Shown here one piece after another: positions 1 to 6,021 of a DNA stretch of 6,739 nucleotides (its first letter is position 1; every line of letters begins with the position of its first letter). This DNA is from an uncultured Xanthobacteraceae bacterium (GTDB lineage Bacteria > Pseudomonadota > Alphaproteobacteria > Rhizobiales > Xanthobacteraceae), in NCBI GenBank assembly GCA_955652925.1, contig CATPCO010000559.1, positions 1-6,739 of the forward strand, in the 5' to 3' direction. The translations under genes were made by a program, and so were the position numbers. The notes under the pieces are model-generated. The model saw nothing but the letters and a program-made list of their open reading frames with translations. It was not told the DNA's origin and made no database searches.

Positions 1-95
1 CCGGTGAAGTTGCATGCCGTCTCACCTGCTCGAAGCTGCTTAACAGTAAGGCCGTCGTGATAATCTTTCTATTCGAGTGGCGAAATGGGTGACGC

Positions 96-1367
96 ATGGA
101 TCTCATTATCCGGAACGCACGTCTTTCCGACCGGCCGGAGAGCCCGCCTGTCGATATCGGCGTGAAAGATGGGCGTATTGCAACAATTGAACCAGCTCTC
201 GCTGCGCAGGGGCAGATTTACGATGCCGAAGGGCGCCTCGCCTGTCCCGGGCTGATCGAAAGCCACATCCATCTCGACAAATCGCGCATCATCGATCGCT
301 GCGCGCCGCAGGAACGCAGCCGATACAGCCCGGTCACCGGCGTTAAGCCCCTCAAGAAAAGCATGTCGGTCGAGGACGTGCGTGCGCGGGCCGAACGCAC
401 GCTGCAGGAGTGCATCAAGCATGGCACCACCCGCATGCGCACCCAGGTGGAAGTGGATCCTGCAATCGGGATGCGCGGGTTCGAGGGCGTGCAGTCACTG
501 ATCGAGGACTACAAGTGGGCGATCGACATCGAGATCTGCGTGTTTCCCCAGGAGGGCTTGCTCAATTATCCCGGAACCGAGGAGCTTCTGATCGAAGGCC
601 TCAAGCGCGGCGCGCGCGTGCTCGGTGGCGCGCCGCGTTACGATTCCGACGAAGCGGGCCAGATCAAGCGCGTTTTTGAGCTCGCGCGAGAATTCGATGT
701 TGACATCGATATTCATCTCGACGTCGGCCCCGCGGCCGACAACATGAACATCTATCTCGTGCTCGAGCTCACGGAGCAGTTCAAGCGTGGCGGACGCGTC
801 GTGGTGGGACATATGGCGAAGCTGTCGCTCCTGCCTCCTGAAGAAGTCGCGACGCTCGCGCGTCGCCTCGCCGATGCCGGGATCGCGGTCACCGTCCTTC
901 CGGCGACGGATCTGTTCCTCATGGGCCGGGATCGCGATCATGCCGTCCTCCGCGGCGTTGCCAATGCCAACCTTCTCTGCGAGCACGGCGTCAACTGCTC
1001 GCTATCTTCCAACAACATCCTCAATCCCGCTACCCCTTATGGCGACTGCTCGCTCATTCGCATGGCCAATCTCTACGCCAACGTGCTCCAGGTTGACCGC
1101 GCCGAAGGTCTGCGCGATTGTTTTGCGATGCTTACCGAGCGCTCTGCACGCCTGCTCAATATAAAAGATTACGGATTCGCAACCGGGCATCCGGCCGATA
1201 TCGTCATCATCAATGCCCAAATGCCGGAACAGGCCATCGCAGAAATCTCGCAGCCGCTTGCGGTGTTCAAGCGCGGCAAACAGACCGTGGAGTGGCCGGC
1301 GCCGAGCATCAGATATCAGAGGTCAGAGAAGCAAGGCGAACCTCTGCGTTCCCCCTGCTCGCAATAA
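96..1367 (+). CDS. CodA-like amidohydrolase (cytosine deaminase-related), variant active site
   Basis: A 423-residue amidohydrolase-superfamily protein, close in length and plan to E. coli cytosine deaminase CodA. It is probably a cytosolic metal-dependent deaminase or hydrolase acting on a cyclic or amide C-N bond; the substrate cannot be read from sequence. Visible marks, compared with CodA from memory: the strand-1 metal motif HIHLDK (H57, H59); FPQEG (Q152, matching CodA substrate-binding Gln156); HLDV (H207, matching His214); GHMAK (H239, matching His246); and a C-terminal match near NIKDYGFATGHPADIVI (355-371) to the CodA tail. Oddly, CodA catalytic Glu217 corresponds to V210, and the metal/substrate pair Asp313-Asp314 corresponds to N306-N307 in SSNNILNP. 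The product is therefore unlikely to be a plain cytosine deaminase, although the fold call is firm. The start is bounded by an in-frame TGA at 90-92; the Shine-Dalgarno sequence is weak. It stands alone on this strand and converges with the cupin gene. Confidence 0.88.
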   Translation: MDLIIRNARLSDRPESPPVDIGVKDGRIATIEPALAAQGQIYDAEGRLACPGLIESHIHLDKSRIIDRCAPQERSRYSPVTGVKPLKKSMSVEDVRARAERTLQECIKHGTTRMRTQVEVDPAIGMRGFEGVQSLIEDYKWAIDIEICVFPQEGLLNYPGTEELLIEGLKRGARVLGGAPRYDSDEAGQIKRVFELAREFDVDIDIHLDVGPAADNMNIYLVLELTEQFKRGGRVVVGHMAKLSLLPPEEVATLARRLADAGIAVTVLPATDLFLMGRDRDHAVLRGVANANLLCEHGVNCSLSSNNILNPATPYGDCSLIRMANLYANVLQVDRAEGLRDCFAMLTERSARLLNIKDYGFATGHPADIVIINAQMPEQAIAEISQPLAVFKRGKQTVEWPAPSIRYQRSEKQGEPLRSPCSQ

Positions 1368-1390
1368 CCGAGGGGAAGAATTGCTTGTTC

Positions 1391-1416
1391 CACGCAGTTG
1401 CTAGGGGAACTGTGTG
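1391..1416 (+). terminator. Hairpin just after the amidohydrolase gene, possible terminator without U-tract
   Basis: CACGCAGTT (1391-1399) pairs with AACTGTGTG (1408-1416): nine base pairs with one G-U wobble around an 8-base loop. It lies 23 bases past the amidohydrolase stop codon. No T-run follows on either strand, so it is not a classical intrinsic terminator. It could protect the mRNA 3' end or act together with Rho. A weaker imperfect hairpin (1349-1377) holds the TAA stop codon in its loop. Confidence 0.35.
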
Positions 1417-1461
1417 CATGCAGATACGTTGAACTGCGAGGAAGTGATCGTGCGGCTATGC

Positions 1462-1647
1462 ATGCAAAACGAGAAAAAGAAACAGACGGAGCGGAAACCG
1501 GCGGCCTCCCAAAAAGAACGAGCAGAAAAGTTCCAGTGGACCGAGGTTGCACCGGTGGATCGGGATCGCTACGGCCGCCGGGCAGGCGAGATCATCGCGC
1601 AAGGCGCCTCGCGGCGCACTCTGAAAAAGCCACGCCGCCGCCGGTAA
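1462..1647 (+). CDS. Doubtful small basic ORF, possible gene remnant
   Basis: An ATG-started reading frame of 61 codons. It encodes a Lys/Arg-rich peptide with a charged N-terminal half (MQNEKKKQTERK), a central segment VDRDRYGRRAGEIIAQG, and a polybasic end. The codons of the central segment mostly end in G or C, as in the neighbouring real genes, which favours coding or formerly coding sequence. The central segment loosely recalls the DRYGR motif of staphylococcal-nuclease-like (thermonuclease) proteins, but the rest of that fold is absent. A GAGGAAG at 1438-1444 lies too far upstream to be a good ribosome site. It could be a decayed fragment, a small DNA- or RNA-binding peptide, or chance. 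No function is claimed. Confidence 0.25.
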   Translation: MQNEKKKQTERKPAASQKERAEKFQWTEVAPVDRDRYGRRAGEIIAQGASRRTLKKPRRRR

Positions 1648-1720
1648 TTCCGCGCGGGGCGGAACTGCGCACGCTCGCCCACGTTCCGGTCGGGAACGCA
1701 CGGAACGGGTTCTATTCCGT
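1648..1720. repeat. Cluster of three TTCC/GGAA inverted repeats
   Basis: Three short inverted repeats with the same core follow one another. TTCCGC/GCGGAA (1648-1653 with 1659-1664) has a 5-base loop. GTTCC/GGAAC (1683-1687 with 1693-1697) has a 5-base loop. ACGGAA/TTCCGT (1700-1705 with 1715-1720) has a 9-base loop. CCGGTCG also occurs twice (1686-1692 and 1720-1726). The cluster lies about 40 bases past the 3' end of the cupin gene, so it would be transcribed at the end of that mRNA. No T-run accompanies it. It may be a bidirectional transcription end zone. Confidence 0.45.
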
Positions 1721-1760
1721 CCGGTCGCGGAGCACATGATTCGTTCTTGCAAGGGCCTAT

Positions 1761-2165
1761 TCACCCGGGCGGGTGCTGGCTGAAATATTCAGCGTCCTGC
1801 GGCGACTGTGTCCACTGCGCGTTGCCGCGCCATTCGAAATGCCGGGCCGCCATATCCGCTCCGTAGCGCACGCGAAAGAGGAGTGTGCGTGACGGACCGT
1901 TGACGTATTCGTGCAGCTCGCCCGGCGGATGCACCACGAATGAGCCCGGCACGATCTCAATCGTTTGCGCCGGTGTGCGCATCGCGCCGCCACCTTCGAA
2001 GCAAAAATAGATCTCGGTGGCCTGCGGATGGCAGTGATTGGGACTGATCTGGCCTGGCTCCCAACAGGCAACAGTTACGTCCCCCTCGCCGATCTTACCC
2101 AGTATCTTTTCCACATGGCGCGCGGGATTCCATTCCTGCTCTGTCTTGAGATGAAAAACGTGCAT
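1761..2165 (-). CDS. Single-domain cupin protein
   Basis: A 134-residue protein with one cupin barrel. Both conserved cupin motifs match the published consensus exactly. Motif 1 runs from G38 (G-x5-H44-x-H46-x4-E51-x6-G58). Motif 2 runs from G74 (G-x5-P80-x-G82-x2-H85-x3-N89). H44, H46, E51 and H85 form the expected four-residue metal site, so metal binding is likely. Such small stand-alone cupins may be dioxygenases, isomerases, decarboxylases or sugar/ligand sensors, and the sequence does not settle which. There is no signal peptide, so it is probably cytosolic. The ATG is preceded by GAGGG about 7 bases upstream, a good ribosome site. It is transcribed alone, convergent with the amidohydrolase and divergent from the helicase. 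Confidence 0.9.
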   Translation of the reverse strand: MHVFHLKTEQEWNPARHVEKILGKIGEGDVTVACWEPGQISPNHCHPQATEIYFCFEGGGAMRTPAQTIEIVPGSFVVHPPGELHEYVNGPSRTLLFRVRYGADMAARHFEWRGNAQWTQSPQDAEYFSQHPPG

Positions 2166-2473
2166 GGAGTCGCCCTCATCATTTTCATCGCTGCATCATC
2201 ATTATCGTGATTAATCGAGGCCCGCGGCAAGTAGCCACAGGGGATCGGATAATCAGAAGCCCCGATTGAGCGGATCGAAGCGACTCCCGGAAGCGCATCC
2301 GGCGGGTCAGGTGCAGCCGATTAGTGCAATGAGCCTACAAGACGCGAGCGCCACCGAATCATTGGGATAAGTCGATCACCCGCTCCCCCGCGGGCGCCTG
2401 GAACCTTGATACCGCTTCGCGCGCGGCTAGCCTTTCAGGCTGGCCCGATTCGCCGGCCGCTGCGACTTTTTTG
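2166..2473. other. Divergent intergenic region between cupin and helicase genes
   Basis: 308 bases separate the cupin start from the first usable helicase start. The left part is AT-richer and carries the probable cupin promoter and repeated CATCAT units. The right part is GC-rich: one frame (2333-2473) stays open straight into the helicase but has no ATG, GTG or TTG start until 2471. A hairpin (CTAGCCT/AGGCTGG, 2427-2443, loop TTC) and a T6 run (2467-2472) lie directly before the helicase ATG. ATG at 2329 opens only a 13-codon ORF ending at 2370. No RNA gene is recognised. Confidence 0.5.
2201..2230 (-). promoter_or_regulatory. Possible sigma-70 type promoter for the cupin gene
   Basis: On the minus strand TTGCCG (2230-2225, four of six matches to TTGACA) is followed after 18 bases by GATAAT (2206-2201, five of six matches to TATAAT). 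The -10 box lies about 36 bases before the cupin ATG. The spacing and orientation suit a housekeeping promoter, but the call rests on consensus matching alone. Confidence 0.35.
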
Positions 2474-4177
2474 ATGCCTGGCCCCTTGCGCTCCCAACCT
2501 CTTCTTCCGCTGGAATTGCCAAGTCCAGGCGAGACATGGATCGAGCGCCTCACAGGCCAGCTCGACGACCCGAATCGAACCTCGGGCTTCCTGGAAGACG
2601 CGGAACAGGCAGTGCAAGCTTGTCCGGGCCATCCCGGCATTTTGATTCTGGCGACCGTTTCGGCGCTTCTCGATCAGAAGCCGGAAAAGGCATTCGCTTT
2701 CCTCAAACGCCTGCGCAAATCACAGCAGCGAAGGCAGACGGACTATCTACTTGAGGCGCTCGCGCTCTTTCAAACTCGCAAGTCCCATGCAGCTCGCGTG
2801 CTGCTCGAACGTCATGCAATGACGAATTGGTGGGACGCGTGGCGCGTTTTTCCTGCCGGTCAGGCACGCTTCCGTTGGCTGGCGGACCAAGTCAACGGGA
2901 TTATGGGCCGCGTCGACCCGTACCGCCGGACGAAACGCCCCAACCCAAAACGCGCCACCACAAGACCAACCAAGAAACCCGAAAGCCCGGTGCGACAGCG
3001 GTCCAGCGCCGATCGAACCGGACCACTCTCCCCAGCCGTCACAGACCTCGCCTCATCGGCAGCGGGTCTGCCGGAGATCGCAATCGAGATTCCATTCATG
3101 ATCGAATTTGAACTCGCGCCGCTCGCATCCACGACGGCCCGTGCACCGGAGCGGGACGGATGCTGGTGGCGGCTGCGCGAGCGCCTCGCGCACCTGAGTC
3201 TCGCTCAGGGATTTGATGAGCTGCTGTGCCTGCCGCAGCTCGTGGGGGTTGAACCCCTGTGGCATCAGATCGAAACCGTACGCAAGGTGCTCAAGCAATT
3301 TCATGGGCGGGTGCTTCTCGCCGACGAGGTAGGCCTCGGTAAAACGATCGAGGCAGGCATGGTACTCAAGGAATATCTGGTGCGCGGAATGGCCGAGCGC
3401 GTCCTGGTGCTCACGCCGGCCGCGCTGGTCGGCCAGTGGCAGGAAGAGCTGGAAACGAAGTTCGGGGTCAGCTGTGTAACCACGCACGACGTGCTGGCGC
3501 GCGATGATCCCGATTCTTTCTGGCGCCAGAAGCGCCTGATCGCATCTATCTCGACCGCGCGACGCCAGGACCATGCCGAACGACTGCGCGGGCACAATTT
3601 CGATCTTGTGATCGTGGACGAGGCGCATCACCTGGGTGACCGATCGAGCCAGAGCTGGAAACTCGTCGACGCGCTCAACAAGCGCTTTCTGCTGCTGCTT
3701 TCGGCAACGCCGGTGCAGAACAATCTGGTCGAGCTTTATAACCTGCTCACGCTGCTCAAGCCGGGCATTTTCAAGACGCAGAAGGAATTTCGCTCGGCCT
3801 ACATGACGCCGGGTAATCCGCGCCGCCCGGCGAATCCGCAGCGTCTACGGGAGCTGATGCGCGGGGCAATGATCCGTAACACCCGCGCGGTTGTTGCCCT
3901 CAAGCTGCCGAGTCGCCATGCCTTGACCATCAAAGTCGATGCCAGTGCGGAAGAGCGGCAAGCCTATGCCGATCTCGCCGAGGCTGCGCGCGCGCTATCG
4001 TCGGAGCCCGGCCGTCATGGCCTGTCGCTGCAGCACCTCCTGAGCGCGGCGGGCTCTTCGCCGGCCGCCGCTGCTGCGTCGCTCGCGCGCTTAGCAACGC
4101 GCCATCCCGATTCGGTCTGGCAGAGACTGGCGCAACGCTGGGCCGCATCCGCGAGGGCGGCAAGGAATCGGCACTGA
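2474..4177 (+). CDS. SNF2-type SF2 helicase, N-terminal and ATPase-lobe-1 part (before frameshift 1)
   Basis: The first part of a SNF2/RapA-like ATP-dependent DNA translocase. Residues about 20-140 are helical with TPR-like helix pairs (such as AEQAVQACPGHPGILILATV). About 145-190 is a basic, proline-rich linker. The ATPase lobe starts near 265: WHQIETV; motif I DEVGLGKT (G287-T291, Walker A K290); motif Ia LVLTPAALVGQW; motif II DEAH (D382-H385); motif III SAT (S410-T412) followed by PVQNNLVELYNLL, typical of SNF2 proteins. All are intact. In this frame the protein ends at 4177 after about 20 uncharacteristic residues; the true continuation is one base back (4141-4796). The start is uncertain: ATG 2474 (TTG 2471 is also possible) has no Shine-Dalgarno sequence, and the frame is open upstream to 2333. 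Joined to its second half it gives about 774 residues. Confidence 0.85.
   Translation: MPGPLRSQPLLPLELPSPGETWIERLTGQLDDPNRTSGFLEDAEQAVQACPGHPGILILATVSALLDQKPEKAFAFLKRLRKSQQRRQTDYLLEALALFQTRKSHAARVLLERHAMTNWWDAWRVFPAGQARFRWLADQVNGIMGRVDPYRRTKRPNPKRATTRPTKKPESPVRQRSSADRTGPLSPAVTDLASSAAGLPEIAIEIPFMIEFELAPLASTTARAPERDGCWWRLRERLAHLSLAQGFDELLCLPQLVGVEPLWHQIETVRKVLKQFHGRVLLADEVGLGKTIEAGMVLKEYLVRGMAERVLVLTPAALVGQWQEELETKFGVSCVTTHDVLARDDPDSFWRQKRLIASISTARRQDHAERLRGHNFDLVIVDEAHHLGDRSSQSWKLVDALNKRFLLLLSATPVQNNLVELYNLLTLLKPGIFKTQKEFRSAYMTPGNPRRPANPQRLRELMRGAMIRNTRAVVALKLPSRHALTIKVDASAEERQAYADLAEAARALSSEPGRHGLSLQHLLSAAGSSPAAAAASLARLATRHPDSVWQRLAQRWAASARAARNRH
4127..4160 (+). other. Frameshift 1 in the helicase gene (one base missing, apparent -1)
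   Basis: The helicase reads well in its first frame through RLAQR (to 4138), then turns to ASARAARNRH and stops at 4175-4177. One base back, the frame reads GRIREGGKESALIELL from 4141 and runs without a stop into helicase motif IV. A single added base near CGCTGGGCCGC (4136-4146) would give R-L-G-R and fuse the halves without a seam. No good slippery heptamer is visible, so a point deletion or a sequencing error is likelier than programmed frameshifting. Confidence 0.8.
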
Positions 4178-4796
4178 TCGAGCTGCTCCATCGCAATCCC
4201 TCGGAGAAAAAGCTCGTCTTCGTCCATTCGCGCGAGACGCTCCTAAGGCTTGCTGAACTACTCGCGACAAAGGGCATAGCCTTTGCGCGCTTTGACGGTA
4301 GCCTGAGCGCAACGGCAAAAGATGCAGCGATTGCCGAATTCCGCGAACACGTGCCGGTTTTGCTCTCGACGGAATCAGGCGGCGAGGGGCGCAACATTCA
4401 ATTCTGCAACACTTTGATCAATTTCGACGTACCCTGGAATCCCATGGCGATCGAGCAGCGCATCGGCCGTATCGATCGCATCGGTCAAAATCGAGAAGTG
4501 TTCATCTTCAATCTGGTGACGCGCGGCACCTTGGAGGAGCAGATGCTGAAGCTACTGGACGAGAAGATCTCGATGTTCGAGCTGGTGGTGGGAGAAGTCG
4601 GGGCTATTCTCGGCGGACTTGAAGAAGAGCGCGATTTCTCCACACTCATATTGGACGCATGGCTCAACGCGACAGAGACGGGACGGGCCCAGGCCTTTGA
4701 GTCGATCGGGCGGCGCCTCGATGAGGCACGACACAGCACGAAGGCGCCAAGGCGCTGGATGAGGCGCTGTTCGCGCAGGATTTCGAGGCTGCGTGA
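4141..4796 (+). pseudogene. SNF2-type helicase, C-terminal lobe (after frameshift 1, itself containing frameshift 2)
   Basis: This is the second RecA-like lobe of the helicase whose first lobe ends at 4177. Motifs in order: motif IV KKLVFVHSRETL (from about 4210); motif V LLSTESGGEGRN (about 4363-4395) and NFDVPWNP; and motif VI QRIGRIDRIGQ (4456-4488), whose arginine fingers and RIGQ ending are hallmarks of SNF2/RapA proteins. Then comes a helical tail (LEEQMLKLLDEKISMFELVVGEVGAIL in pieces). A second one-base shift between 4725 and 4748 moves the tail into a frame reading KALDEALFAQDFEAA and a TGA at 4794-4796. As written, the frame instead runs on to 4839 with Arg-rich, non-native residues. 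Starting translation at GTG 4351 would yield only a motif V-VI fragment, unlikely to work alone. Whether the gene is a real pseudogene or a sequencing artefact cannot be told here. Confidence 0.82.
4725..4748 (+). other. Frameshift 2 in the helicase gene (one base missing, apparent -1)
   Basis: The frame in use carries a sensible helical tail to RRLDEAR (about 4731), then becomes APRRWMRRCSRR and overruns into the next gene to 4839. The frame one base back has a TGA at 4722-4724, so the switch must lie after it. From 4749 that frame reads KALDEALFAQDFEAA and stops at 4794-4796, exactly where a Shine-Dalgarno sequence for the next gene begins. That fit is the main support. Confidence 0.72.
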
Positions 4797-4805
4797 GGAC
4801 TCCAG
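4795..4805 (+). promoter_or_regulatory. Shine-Dalgarno of the coiled-coil/zinc-tail gene, overlapping the helicase stop
   Basis: GAGGA (4795-4799) lies 6 bases before ATG 4806 and shares its first two bases with the restored helicase stop TGA (4794-4796). This arrangement suggests translational coupling of the two genes. It also supports the start at 4806 and the helicase end at 4796. Confidence 0.7.
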
Positions 4806-5957
4806 ATGGGCGCGCTCCGCGATTTCGTTGCCGAGGTGATCGAGCTTGAAGGCGCAGCGGTCGAACCGGTCGAACCCGACGGTCTCGACATACTGGCGCC
4901 CGCGCCGCTGCGCTCCAGGATGGGCTGGGCCGAACTGACGCGGCTCGGATTTGGAGCAACGCTCGCTGCGGGTGCGGTGCCGGTCGGATTGGAAGGGCAG
5001 TGGCTTGATCGCTTCGGTGCATTATTTGGGGAACGCGGACGCTGGGCCGAGCGCCAGATGCCCCTGGGCACCCCGGTTCCTGCGCCGAGCGATCCTGAGC
5101 GCCTGATCGATCACGCATTTGATCTACCCAACGCAACTTGGCGGTTGCGCGGCGTCTCTCCCGGCTGGGCGCGCTGTCTCCTGCTCTCGTTTCGTTACAC
5201 GGCAGTCTCCGACGACAAGCGCGAGGGCCTGGTCTGGCTCGGTTTCAATCAAAGCACCGGCGCAGTCGTGACCGACCTACTTTTAGAACTTCGTCCATTC
5301 GTGCTGGCGCAGGACGCCTGGAGCGCACCTGATCCTACCGTTCACCAAATGGCTGGGCAGCGCTGGGACAGCGCAACATTGAGCGCGCGGGTTTCCCCGC
5401 TGCTGAAGCATTCAGTGCAGCGGGAGCTTGAGCCATTCTTGCGCGCCATGAGACGGCGCCTCGAACGCGACCGTGCCCGCATCCACGATTATCACAACGA
5501 CCTGCGATTCCATTCGCTGCGCCGATTGGCTGCGCTTGCCGGGGCCGCAACCGAGAAGGCTGAGGCCGAGCGCAAACGCGAAACTCTGCGGCTCGCGGCG
5601 ATTGAACGCGAATATGCCGCCAAAATCGACGACCTGCGTCACAACTATGCCTTGCGCGTAACCGTCAACTGGGTGCAGGGACTCGAATTATTTGTCCCCG
5701 TGCAACGTTATGAGGTGCTGATCAAACGCCGCAAAGGGGAGCGGGTGGTGTGGCTCGATTGGCACGTGTTGCTGCGCGTTGCCGAGATGCCAATGAGCGA
5801 CAGGGGGTTGGGCATCGAGCGCACGCGGCTTGTCTGCGATGATCGCCTCCATCTGACCGATCCCGCCGGCCAGGCGCCGTGTCGTTCGTGCCGGAGGGCG
5901 TGGTGCCGCGCATGTCACGCCAAATGCCCGCGCTGCGGAGCCCGTGACCCGGATTGA
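4806..5957 (+). CDS. Uncharacterised helicase partner with coiled coil and six-cysteine tail
   Basis: An intact 383-residue protein that I cannot assign to a named family. Residues 1-195 are a mixed alpha/beta region (for example WARCLLLSFRYTAVSDDKREGLVWLGFN, written here in one sense as residues 121 to 148). Residues about 203-280 are strongly charged and helical, rich in Arg, Glu and Lys, and probably a coiled coil. They are followed by a beta-like segment at 283-320 (LRVTVNWVQGLELFVPV). The tail has three CxxC pairs (C359/C362, C367/C370, C374/C377), with C344 further upstream, and looks like a zinc-binding ribbon or knuckle. There is no signal peptide or membrane segment, so it is cytosolic. 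The 9-base gap and shared stop/Shine-Dalgarno site link it to the SNF2-type helicase, so it probably helps that enzyme bind DNA or partners. Reading-frame integrity here contrasts with the broken helicase. The function is inference. Confidence 0.85.
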   Translation: MGALRDFVAEVIELEGAAVEPVEPDGLDILAPAPLRSRMGWAELTRLGFGATLAAGAVPVGLEGQWLDRFGALFGERGRWAERQMPLGTPVPAPSDPERLIDHAFDLPNATWRLRGVSPGWARCLLLSFRYTAVSDDKREGLVWLGFNQSTGAVVTDLLLELRPFVLAQDAWSAPDPTVHQMAGQRWDSATLSARVSPLLKHSVQRELEPFLRAMRRRLERDRARIHDYHNDLRFHSLRRLAALAGAATEKAEAERKRETLRLAAIEREYAAKIDDLRHNYALRVTVNWVQGLELFVPVQRYEVLIKRRKGERVVWLDWHVLLRVAEMPMSDRGLGIERTRLVCDDRLHLTDPAGQAPCRSCRRAWCRACHAKCPRCGARDPD

Positions 5958-6021
5958 GCCCGCCGAAGCGTTCGTGAGGCAGCCAACTCTACCGCAGATA
6001 TTCCGGCAGCAGTTCAGGATC

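Larger units (their letters stand above)
1368..1760. other. Intergenic region between convergent genes, hairpin-rich
   Basis: A 393-base stretch between the 3' ends of the amidohydrolase and cupin genes. It contains a strong hairpin at 1391-1416, three TTCC/GGAA hairpins between 1648 and 1720, two copies of the palindrome TGCATGCA (1415-1422 and 1459-1466), and a doubtful short basic ORF (1462-1647). No tRNA, no insertion-sequence end and no convincing larger gene is visible. The longer ORFs on either strand are rich in Arg, Pro and Ala, have no recognisable family signature, and look like chance reading of GC-rich DNA. Confidence 0.6.

Noticed and set aside
1..95. Tail of an upstream gene (open frames ending at TGA 58-60 or TGA 90-92)
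   Set aside because: At most 30 codons are visible in either frame and none resembles a known protein end.
1398..1764. ORFs of 102-113 codons on both strands in the convergent gap
   Set aside because: Low-complexity Arg/Pro/Ser-rich translations without recognisable domains. They overlap each other and the hairpin cluster.
3053..3631. 192-codon minus-strand ORF opposite the helicase
   Set aside because: It lies wholly antisense to conserved helicase motifs I, Ia and II, and its translation shows no family signature. It is a shadow of high-GC coding DNA.
4127..4160. Programmed -1 ribosomal frameshifting joining the helicase halves
   Set aside because: No X-XXY-YYZ slippery heptamer or clear downstream pseudoknot is seen, and a second unrelated shift occurs in the same gene. 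A deletion or sequencing error explains both more simply.
4552..5136. 194-codon minus-strand ORF across the helicase end and partner start
   Set aside because: Rich in Arg, Pro and Ala, antisense to two better supported genes, no motif and no ribosome site of note.
2474..5957. Calling the helicase pair a DISARM, Zorya or BREX system
   Set aside because: None of the defining partners (methylase, DUF1998 protein, ZorA/B motor-like membrane proteins, PglZ phosphatase) is present in the window, and a SNF2-type helicase alone is not diagnostic.
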